Shown in pieces: positions 1-5,361 of a stretch of DNA of 9,010 bases. Each line of letters starts with the position of its first letter. Positions within the stretch are counted from its first letter, which is position 1. This DNA comes from Holophaga sp. (GTDB lineage: Bacteria > Acidobacteriota > Holophagae > Holophagales > Holophagaceae), in contig JAUYES010000566.1 of the NCBI GenBank assembly GCA_030691225.1, positions 1 to 9,010 of the forward strand. Direction: 5' to 3'. The notes beneath the pieces are model-generated. The model did not search any database, was not told the origin of the DNA, and saw only the letters and a program-made list of their open reading frames with translations. The translations under genes and the position numbers were made by a program.

Positions 1-711
1 CGCCTGAACGTGAAGCGCGGCCTGGAAAAGGTGGACTTGCAGATCCTGGGCGGCGAGGTGTTCGTGCCCCAGGACAACGTGGTGCCCCTGGGCGGCGCGG
101 CCAAGTACTTCGCCAAGAACGAGCCGGCCATTCTGCGCAAGCTGGGCGTGGATGCGGAAATCGCCATCCTCTACAACAACCTGCGCCAGTACGCCATCGA
201 CAACGGCAAGAAAACCCTGTGCGGCGGCGCGGCAAACGCCAACTACACCATTCTCATCGTGCGCTGGGTGCCCGGTGAAACCGTGGGCCTGTACAGCCCC
301 AAGATGTTCAGGAAGGGCAGCATTGTGGTGGACGAACCGCTTTCCGGCGGCAACCTCTACCAGGACCCCACCACCAAGGTGAACGGCTACGGCATGCAGT
401 ACAAGGGCTATTTGGGCATGCAGCTCTTGAATCCCAAGAGCGTGTCCGGCCTGTTCAACGTCACCGCCGCCAACAAGCCCACAGCCATGCAGGTGGATGA
501 CGCCCTGGCCAGCGCCCGCGCCAACAAGAAGAACACCTTCATCTACTGCCACCCCAAGGCCATGAACATCCTGGCCGAGGTGGGCAAGAGCGCGGCCTTC
601 CGCATGGGCTCCAGCGACACCGACGTGAACCGCGAGATCGAGAAGTGGAACGGCGTGCCCATCGTCACCAGCTACAACTTCCTCGAAGGCACCGAGGCCA
701 ACGTCGCCTAG
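1..711 (+). CDS. Phage major capsid protein, C-terminal part (5' end outside window)
   Basis: The frame is open from base 1, so the start codon lies upstream; 236 residues are visible. A GTG at 10 is an internal valine, not a convincing start, because no ribosome site can be seen before it. The C-terminus carries the pattern that identifies the protein for me: a segment FIYCHPKAMNIL at about residues 180-191, followed by WNGVPIVTSYNF and GTE at about 216-232. The WNG(I/V)PI-TSYN-GTE ending is typical of a podophage and siphophage major capsid family, presumably of the HK97 fold. The role would be to form the icosahedral shell. Position agrees: a cement-like gene follows at once and the tail adaptor comes soon after. 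It ends in TAG and is in the same frame as the next gene. The family call rests on remembered sequence patterns; an encapsidated decoration protein is less likely given the length and ending. Confidence 0.75.
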   Translation, partial: RLNVKRGLEKVDLQILGGEVFVPQDNVVPLGGAAKYFAKNEPAILRKLGVDAEIAILYNNLRQYAIDNGKKTLCGGAANANYTILIVRWVPGETVGLYSPKMFRKGSIVVDEPLSGGNLYQDPTTKVNGYGMQYKGYLGMQLLNPKSVSGLFNVTAANKPTAMQVDDALASARANKKNTFIYCHPKAMNILAEVGKSAAFRMGSSDTDVNREIEKWNGVPIVTSYNFLEGTEANVA

Positions 712-729
712 CGGCGCTTGTGCCACGGT

Positions 730-736
730 AAAGGAG
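730..736 (+). promoter_or_regulatory. Ribosome binding site for the cement-like gene
   Basis: AAAGGAG lies 8 bases before the ATG at 745. This decides the start: the frame is open back to 712 and offers a TTG at 718, but that codon has no such site in front of it. Confidence 0.8.
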
Positions 737-744
737 AAGCCCAC

Positions 745-1143
745 ATGTACAAGAAGACTCTTAAAGTCTTTGGCGAATACCTGGCCCAGTCCCAGTCCCT
801 GCCGCTGAACGCCAGCGCGGACGGCAACGGCGTTGAGCTGCCCGTGGACAAGACCATGGGAGCCCTTGAGGTGGTTGTGGAGGTGGATGCCCAGGTGGGC
901 CTGGCCGACACCAAAGTGCTGAGCGTGAAGCTGCAGCACAAGGATGTGGGCGGGGCCTATGCGGACCTCGCCACCATCTACGCCAAAACCGCCGCTGGGG
1001 CCACGACCCTGGCCGCCGGAAGCGTGCTGGCAAGGTACACGCTGCCCAGCGACTGCAAGGCGCTCATCAAGGCTGTCATCACCACCACGGACGCTGCCGC
1101 CACCGGCAAGCTGAACGTCTTCCCGAGCTACCTGGCCCGGTAA
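745..1143 (+). CDS. Probable Bbp16-like capsid cement protein
   Basis: This 132-residue protein follows the capsid gene after 33 bases. ATG 745 is chosen because a strong AAAGGAG precedes it. The sequence looks all-beta: alternating hydrophobic strands at about residues 40-48 (ALEVVVEVD), 57-64 (KVLSVKLQ) and 104-115 (CKALIKAVITTT), with loops rich in Gly, Ala and Asp between them. There is no signal peptide or membrane segment. In Bordetella phage BPP-1 and relatives, a protein of this size beside the major capsid gene (Bbp16) forms knobs that clamp capsomers together. The strand spacing, with a central ALEV-VEVD and then L-V-LQ, resembles that family. I see this resemblance by eye and cannot score it, so a different decoration or head-stabilising protein remains possible. 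It should be needed in hundreds of copies, which fits its place upstream of two strong hairpins. Confidence 0.55.
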   Translation: MYKKTLKVFGEYLAQSQSLPLNASADGNGVELPVDKTMGALEVVVEVDAQVGLADTKVLSVKLQHKDVGGAYADLATIYAKTAAGATTLAAGSVLARYTLPSDCKALIKAVITTTDAAATGKLNVFPSYLAR

Positions 1144-1155
1144 CGCGATGCGAAC

Positions 1156-1182
1156 GGCCCGCCCCGGACCCTGGGGCGGGCC
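1156..1182 (+). terminator. Perfect 10-bp GC hairpin after the capsid and cement genes
   Basis: GGCCCGCCCC (1156-1165) pairs exactly with GGGGCGGGCC (1173-1182) around a 7-base loop. No U-run follows (the next bases are AATGCCGC), so it is not a classic intrinsic terminator. It starts 12 bases after the cement stop and ends just before the ribosome site (AAGGAG, 1191-1196) of the next gene. It could be a leaky terminator, an RNase III-type processing site or a 3' stabiliser of the capsid message. Confidence 0.5.
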
Positions 1183-1202
1183 AATGCCGCAAGGAGAACA
1201 CA

Positions 1203-1538
1203 ATGGCCCCGAGGAAAGAACCTGTCCCGAAGGAACCCAAGGCCGACGAAATGCTTGTGCAGTCGGGCATGCGCTTTGCCGCGCTCAAGGATTGCCACAT
1301 TGGCCGCTATTACAAGGAAGGCGAGGAAGTGGATTTCGCCCCTGGCCAGATGGCGCCCCTGAATCTGGTGCGTCTGGTGGCGGAGGACGCCGCCGTGGCC
1401 GCTGATGCACCCGCCTCTGAGCTGGAAGCTCAGGCGGACATCCCGGCAGATATCCCGGCAGATGCTCCGGCGGCTTTCACCACGGACGCCGCAGCTGAAG
1501 CCGGGTCCGAGGATTTTACCCAGCCGTTTATTTCCTAG
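1203..1538 (+). CDS. Small head-region protein of unknown function
   Basis: This 111-residue protein starts at an ATG with AAGGAG 6 bases upstream. I do not recognise the family with confidence. The first 20 residues are charged and proline-rich. Residues about 22-62 form a compact module, with MRFAALKDCHIGRYYKEGEE leading to hydrophobic residues ending LVRLVAE; a pattern of Tyr, then Gly-Glu-x-Val and a C-terminal helix is seen in many short phage head proteins. After about residue 62 the tail is low-complexity, rich in Ala, Asp, Glu and Pro, and includes a DIPA-type triple repeat at 79-90; it is probably disordered. No enzyme motif, membrane segment or signal peptide is visible. It is flanked on both sides by strong hairpins, so its expression may be set apart from that of its neighbours. 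A minor head, head-completion or decoration role is inference from position alone. Confidence 0.7.
   Translation: MAPRKEPVPKEPKADEMLVQSGMRFAALKDCHIGRYYKEGEEVDFAPGQMAPLNLVRLVAEDAAVAADAPASELEAQADIPADIPADAPAAFTTDAAAEAGSEDFTQPFIS
1437..1472 (+). repeat. Three tandem 12-base units coding DIPA-DIPA-DAPA
   Basis: The units GACATCCCGGCA (1437-1448), GATATCCCGGCA (1449-1460) and GATGCTCCGGCG (1461-1472) lie in frame. The first two differ at one base; the third is more diverged. They lie in the acidic, proline-rich tail of the small unknown protein and are a plausible site of slippage-driven length change. Confidence 0.75.
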
Positions 1539-1549
1539 AGCAGCACCGA

Positions 1550-1578
1550 GCGGGCACGGGGCGCTGCTCCGTGCCCGC
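1550..1578 (+). terminator. Second perfect 10-bp GC hairpin, before the adaptor gene
   Basis: GCGGGCACGG (1550-1559) pairs exactly with CCGTGCCCGC (1569-1578). Three more pairs (1560-1562 with 1566-1568, the first a G-U) can close the loop to three bases. No U-run follows. The loop half GCTGCT (1563-1568) can also pair with AGCAGC (1539-1544) directly after the preceding stop codon, a competing fold. The hairpin lies between the unknown small gene and the adaptor's ribosome site. Confidence 0.5.
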
Positions 1579-1584
1579 CTGAAC

Positions 1585-1591
1585 AAGGGGG
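1585..1591 (+). promoter_or_regulatory. Ribosome binding site supporting a GTG start
   Basis: AAGGGGG lies 6 bases before the GTG at 1598. The first in-frame ATG is only codon 15, inside the conserved N-terminal helix, so the GTG start is the credible one. Confidence 0.75.
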
Positions 1592-1597
1592 CCAGCC

Positions 1598-2164
1598 GTG
1601 GCAAGCATTGTGGACATCGCCAATTCGGCGCTCATCGACATGGGCGAACCTGCCATAAACAGCCTGGACCAGAACACGGAACGCGCTGTGACCATCAAGG
1701 CGGTGTTTGACTCGCAGCTTGATTGGCTGCTTGAGCAGCATCCCTGGAATTTCGCCAAGGCGCGGGTTGCCCTGGCTCCGCTGGCGGAAGCGCCCCTGTA
1801 CGGATTTTCCAGGGCCTTCCAACTGCCTGCGGATTTTCTCGCGCTCATCGACCCGGAAACGCAGCTGGCGCAGTACCGCATCGAGAACAATCAACTGCTG
1901 TGCGACGCGGATCAGCTTTCCATCAACTACACCCGCCGCGTGAGCAACCCGGAGGACATGCCGCCAAGCTTCCGCGAGACCCTGGCCGCGCTCATCGGCA
2001 GTAAGGTGGCCAAGTCGATCACCGGCAGCGACGACGCGCGGGTGAAGCTTGAAGGATTCTTCAAGGACCGGCTGCGCACGGCCAAGGGGCTTAACGCCAA
2101 CAGCTCCGGCCAAGAGGAGCCCGAGCGGCCCGACCTGTTCATCAGGGCGCGGGGGGGAAGGTAG
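1598..2164 (+). CDS. T7 gp11-like tail tubular protein A (head-tail adaptor)
   Basis: This 188-residue protein starts at GTG and has the hallmarks of the gp11 adaptor family. An N-terminal helix (IVDIANSALIDMGEPAINSL, about 4-23) is followed by a short helix leading to HPWNFAKAR (48-56), the family's most recognisable motif, and then FSRAFQLPADFL (70-81), matching the usual AYQLP-D pattern. The rest is mixed helix with a basic C-terminus. T7 gp11 is about the same size; twelve copies form the ring under the portal that receives the nozzle. It is followed after three bases by the nozzle gene, as in T7. Oddities: the last codons contain a run of seven G (2151-2157), which also forms part of the next gene's ribosome site, and the TAG stop is in frame with the next ATG. 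Family assignment is from motif recognition and is strongly supported by synteny. Confidence 0.88.
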   Translation: MASIVDIANSALIDMGEPAINSLDQNTERAVTIKAVFDSQLDWLLEQHPWNFAKARVALAPLAEAPLYGFSRAFQLPADFLALIDPETQLAQYRIENNQLLCDADQLSINYTRRVSNPEDMPPSFRETLAALIGSKVAKSITGSDDARVKLEGFFKDRLRTAKGLNANSSGQEEPERPDLFIRARGGR

Positions 2165-2167
2165 GCC

Positions 2168-4276
2168 ATGGCCAAGTTCCGCCCCGCCGTCTACTCCCTG
2201 GCCACAGGCGAAATTTCCCCGGACATGGCCGGGCGCGTGGACATCGACAAGTACCAGTCCTCGTGCCGCCGCTGCCGGAACATGATCACCAGGCCCCACG
2301 GCAGCGCCTACCGCCGTCCGGGAAGCAGGCACATCCTGCCTGCGAAGCATGCGGACAAGCTGGCCGTGCTCATGGACTTCGACTTCAACAGCACGGCGAA
2401 CCAAAGCTACGTCATCGAGGCCGGGCACCAGTACCTGCGCTTTTACATGAACGGCGGCGTGATCCTGGCCGCGAACGGCCAGCCCTATGAGGTGGCCACG
2501 CCCTGGACCGAGGCCCAGGTTGCGGCCTTGCGCTACTGGCAGTCCTCGGATGTGCTCTACCTCACCCACGGCAACGTGGCCCCGCGCAATCTCATACGGC
2601 GCGGACACGCGGACTGGACCCTTGAGACCCTTGATTTCCGCATTCCCGGCTGGGACCTGGAGATTACGGACGGCAGCGGAGACACCAAGAAGGACGGCAA
2701 GCAGAACGACACCCTTGCCCTTGCGGACGGACGCGAGTTCGACGCCAAGATGATTGTGAAGGGCACCAACCCTGCCGGGGCCGTGCGCTGGTTTGAGTAC
2801 CACGGCACCGGGTTCTGGAAGGCTGAAGGTGCGGTGAAGACCCTGACCTTCAAGGATGCGCCTTCCCTTGCTTCGGGCTCCCTGGAGATCAAGGCCATCC
2901 ACGACGCCAACGGCAAGCTGAACAGCGCGGAGTGGACAGAACTTGAGTCGGACAGCAGCGCGCCCAAGGAATGGACCGGGACCAACTGGCCGCGCCTCAT
3001 GTGCATGTACGAGGACCGCGCCGTTTATGCCGCCACGCCGGAACAGCCCCTGAACTACTGGTGCAGCCGCACGGGCAAGTACACCGACCTGCGCAAGAAC
3101 ACGGCCAGCACGGGCGATCCCCTGGACGACGACGCAATCTGGCGGCGTCTTTCCGGCAGCCGCATCAATCCCATCATGTGGATGGTGGACACCGAGGACC
3201 TGTTCATGGGCACCAACGCCAGCGAGGTGCGCGTGTGGTCCGGCACCGACGGCGAGCCCATCAAGCCCAAGGCATGCCAGGGCAAGCGCACGGGCGGGCA
3301 AGGCGCATGCGATGTTCCGGGCCAGCTTGTGGGCAGCTCGGTGCTGTATGTTTCGCGCTCGGGCCGCAAGGTGCGGCAACTGGCCTTCCGCTCCATGGAT
3401 TACCGCTACAGCTCGCAGGAGATAACCCTGTTCGCCCAGCACATAACCGGCCCCGGCATCTGCGAGATCTCCTACGCGGTGGAGCCGGACGGCGTTTTAT
3501 GGTGCGCCAGGAAAGACGGGCTGCTGGCCGGATGCACCTACCTGCCGGACCAGAACGTGAGCGGCTGGCATCAGCACGAGCTGGGGGGCGAGGGCAAGGT
3601 GGAGAGCCTGGCCAGCATTCCCGGAGCCCTGGGCGACGAACTGTGGATGCTGGTGCGCAGGAAGAACGCGGACGGCACCACGCGGCGCGACATCGAGCGC
3701 CTGGAATCCGTGTTCGAGCCCATGCACCCGGACGGCACAGCAAAACAGGACGCCAGCACGGGCTTCTTTGTGGATTCGGGCCTGAGCTATTCCGGCGTTG
3801 CCGTTACGCAGGTGGGCGGCCTGGGCCACCTGGAAGGCAAGACCGTGCAGGTGCTGGCGGACGGCTCTGTTTTGACCCCGCGCGTTGTTACGGGCGGCGC
3901 GGTTACGCTGGACAGGCCTTCAAGCCTTGTGCACGTGGGTCTGGCCTACGTGTCCGAGGTGGAGACCATGCCCCTTGATATCCCGGTTCAGTTCGGCACC
4001 ACGCAGGCAACGAAGAAGCGCGTCACCTCGGCCGTCATCCGCGTGCTGAACAGCGTGGGCGGCGAGGTGGCGGCAGGCACAAGCCCGGATCGTCGTTACG
4101 AGGCCTTTACCGAGAACGCCTCGCAGATCGTTCCCGGCCAGGCCCGCAAGCTCATCACCGCCGACCGCCGCGTGAACCTCTCCGCAGGCTCGGAGCTGGA
4201 CGCAGTGGTGAGCGTGCGCCAGACCGAGCCCTTGCCGCTCACCGTCATCTGCATTTTCCCCGAGGTGGTGCTGTGA
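2168..4276 (+). CDS. T7 gp12-like tail tubular protein B (tail nozzle)
   Basis: This 702-residue protein starts at an ATG three bases after the adaptor stop, with GGAAGG (2156-2161) as ribosome site. The N-terminus shows the family signature: GEISP (14-18), GRVD (22-25) with a following KY, then a conserved Asn (38) and RRPG (49-52). Next come an ESYVIEAG-like strand with LRFY, and TPWTEAQVAALRYWQSSDVL beginning at residue 111, matching the usual TPY-E-L-Q-ADV pattern. The remainder is beta-rich with no membrane segment, fitting the propeller-like nozzle. In T7, six gp12 copies form the tail tube and hold the fibres; a length of about 700-800 residues is normal. An unusual CRRC pair occurs at 33-36. 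The stop overlaps the next start (TGATG). The nozzle call is strong; details of fibre attachment in this phage are unknown. Confidence 0.88.
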   Translation: MAKFRPAVYSLATGEISPDMAGRVDIDKYQSSCRRCRNMITRPHGSAYRRPGSRHILPAKHADKLAVLMDFDFNSTANQSYVIEAGHQYLRFYMNGGVILAANGQPYEVATPWTEAQVAALRYWQSSDVLYLTHGNVAPRNLIRRGHADWTLETLDFRIPGWDLEITDGSGDTKKDGKQNDTLALADGREFDAKMIVKGTNPAGAVRWFEYHGTGFWKAEGAVKTLTFKDAPSLASGSLEIKAIHDANGKLNSAEWTELESDSSAPKEWTGTNWPRLMCMYEDRAVYAATPEQPLNYWCSRTGKYTDLRKNTASTGDPLDDDAIWRRLSGSRINPIMWMVDTEDLFMGTNASEVRVWSGTDGEPIKPKACQGKRTGGQGACDVPGQLVGSSVLYVSRSGRKVRQLAFRSMDYRYSSQEITLFAQHITGPGICEISYAVEPDGVLWCARKDGLLAGCTYLPDQNVSGWHQHELGGEGKVESLASIPGALGDELWMLVRRKNADGTTRRDIERLESVFEPMHPDGTAKQDASTGFFVDSGLSYSGVAVTQVGGLGHLEGKTVQVLADGSVLTPRVVTGGAVTLDRPSSLVHVGLAYVSEVETMPLDIPVQFGTTQATKKRVTSAVIRVLNSVGGEVAAGTSPDRRYEAFTENASQIVPGQARKLITADRRVNLSAGSELDAVVSVRQTEPLPLTVICIFPEVVL
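4262..4269 (+). promoter_or_regulatory. Ribosome site for the gp13-like gene, inside the nozzle gene
   Basis: GAGGTGGT precedes the ATG at 4276 by 6 bases. A GTG at 4273 would be too close, so the TGATG-coupled ATG is preferred. Confidence 0.55.
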
Positions 4277-4773
4277 TGCCCGTGCTTGCGCAGCGCGGCG
4301 AGCTGTACGCCACCGAGGCCAGCCACAGGGACGTTTTTCATGTGGCCCTGCGACTGCGCCTGGAGGACTGGCGCGACGCAGAGGCCATTTGTGACGCCGG
4401 GCCGCGCCAGGCCGTTTGGATGACCGCCTGGAGCTCCCTGTGGGTGACTGCTGTGCGCAGGCGGCACAGGCAAGGCCAGGACCTTACCCTGGCGATTTTT
4501 GGCGTTGCGCCCTCGCCCATGCCCGGCACAGGCGTTCCGTGGATGCTTTCGGCTTCCGAGTTCTTCGACCATCCGCGCGCCCTGGCCCGGTACAGCAGGG
4601 AATTCGTTGGCCGCATGCTGGAGCGTTATGACGTGCTCACCAACTGGGTGGACATCCGCAACGTGGTTTCCGTGCGCTGGCTTGGCTGGTGCGGCTTCAA
4701 GATCATGGAGACCGTGCCCTTTGGCCCGCATGGGCTGCCCTTTCACCGCGTCGAGATGAGGAGGCCATCATGA
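4276..4773 (+). CDS. T7 gp13-like phage protein with GNAT (acetyltransferase) fold
   Basis: This 165-residue protein has its ATG overlapping the nozzle stop. Its shape fits the Gp13 family (Phage_T7_Gp13), which is related to GNAT acetyltransferases. Residues 20-37 form the first helix (DVFHVALRLRLEDWRDAE region); 67-80 hold strand-like LTLAIFGVA; GVPWMLSA at 86-93 matches the family's G-PWML core; and about 115-145 contain a helix, then VDIRNVVSVRWLGWCGFKI, the GNAT-like N-x-x-SIRWL-x-x-x-GF ending. The usual GNAT pyrophosphate loop (Q/RxxGxG/A) is not evident, so acetyltransferase activity is doubtful. T7 gp13 is a small virion-morphogenesis protein encoded between gp12 and gp14, exactly this location. 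A start at GTG 4273 would add one residue. It overlaps the following gene by four bases (ATGA). It could instead be an active modifying enzyme; the sequence does not settle that. Confidence 0.75.
   Translation: MPVLAQRGELYATEASHRDVFHVALRLRLEDWRDAEAICDAGPRQAVWMTAWSSLWVTAVRRRHRQGQDLTLAIFGVAPSPMPGTGVPWMLSASEFFDHPRALARYSREFVGRMLERYDVLTNWVDIRNVVSVRWLGWCGFKIMETVPFGPHGLPFHRVEMRRPS
4759..4764 (+). promoter_or_regulatory. Ribosome site deciding the start of the gp14-like gene
   Basis: AGGAGG sits 5 bases before the ATG at 4770. The frame is open further upstream with an ATG at 4689, but that lies deep inside the gp13-like gene without comparable support. Confidence 0.85.
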
Positions 4774-5360
4774 GCTTTGTTGAAGCCGGTGCTTTGATCG
4801 GTCCAGGGCTTATTGCCAAGGAGTCCATGTTCGCCGGGCTCACTTTTTCTCAATGGGGAACCGTAGCCATGGGCGCTTCAACAGCTATGAGCGGTGCCCA
4901 GTTATTCTCCGGGGCCATGCAGCAGGACGCGGCGGCAGACGCCAGCAGAAGTGCGGCGGAAATGAACGCCCTGCGCGCCCGCGACGAGGCCGCGCGCAAT
5001 GCGCGGGTGGTGGAGATAAAGGCGGAGCGCGACAAGCGCCTTTTGAACGAGCGGTTCGAGCGGGAGCAGGGCGCGCGCCGCGCCTGGTTCGGCATGGCCG
5101 GAGACGGAGAATCGCCCCTGGAGCTGCTGGCCGGAGCTGCGGAATCCCACGAGCTGGATTTGCAGAGCGTGGACTACACCCGCGAGCTTGATGTCCAGGC
5201 CATCCGCTACGGGGGCGAGTCCGCTGCTGCGGCCCAAGGCCAGCAGGCGGCCATGCACCGGGCAAGGGGCCAGAACGCCATGAACAACATGCCCTGGGGC
5301 GTGGGCGAAACGCTGCTTTCCGGCGGCGCAAAAACCTACCGCTACATGAAGGGGGTTTAA
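4770..5360 (+). CDS. gp14-like internal virion (ejection) protein
   Basis: This 196-residue protein starts at ATG 4770, overlapping the previous stop as ATGA. Residues about 4-50 are rich in Ala, Gly and hydrophobics (GALIGPGLIA, then QWGTVAMGASTAMSGAQLF), suited to entering a membrane. Residues 51-105 form a long Ala/Arg/Glu-rich helix, probably coiled coil. The segment ARRAWFGMAGDGESPLELLA at about 102-121 matches a pattern (R-x-x-F/Y-G-x-SG-GSP) that I associate with gp14-type internal virion proteins. A second Ala/Gln-rich helix follows, then a Gly-rich C-terminus. T7 gp14 is 196 residues and forms the outer-membrane part of the ejected channel; the size and place agree. There is no catalytic motif. 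Sequence similarity across this family is low, so the assignment leans on architecture, the GDGESP motif and synteny. Confidence 0.72.
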   Translation: MSFVEAGALIGPGLIAKESMFAGLTFSQWGTVAMGASTAMSGAQLFSGAMQQDAAADASRSAAEMNALRARDEAARNARVVEIKAERDKRLLNERFEREQGARRAWFGMAGDGESPLELLAGAAESHELDLQSVDYTRELDVQAIRYGGESAAAAQGQQAAMHRARGQNAMNNMPWGVGETLLSGGAKTYRYMKGV

Positions 5361-5361
5361 G

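Noticed and set aside
718..744. A TTG start for the cement-like protein at 718.
   Set aside because: There is no ribosome site before it, and a strong AAAGGAG precedes ATG 745.
1156..1182. Reading the first hairpin as a textbook Rho-independent terminator.
   Set aside because: The stem is perfect, but no U-run follows, so only a tentative terminator or processing role is claimed.
1535..3442. A 635-codon open frame on the minus strand.
   Set aside because: It lies entirely opposite the well-supported adaptor and nozzle genes, shares their codon phase in a GC-rich sequence, is low-complexity (Gly, Ala, Val, His, Arg) and has no recognisable motif or ribosome site.
2971..3978. A 335-codon open frame on the + strand in another phase of the nozzle gene.
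   Set aside because: Its translation is dominated by Arg, Gly, His and Pro, typical of an out-of-phase GC-rich reading; the nozzle frame has clear family motifs throughout.
4689..4769. An upstream ATG that would lengthen the gp14-like protein by 27 residues.
   Set aside because: The extension reads through the gp13-like gene and is Arg/Trp/His-rich, while ATG 4770 has AGGAGG at ideal spacing and an ATGA overlap.
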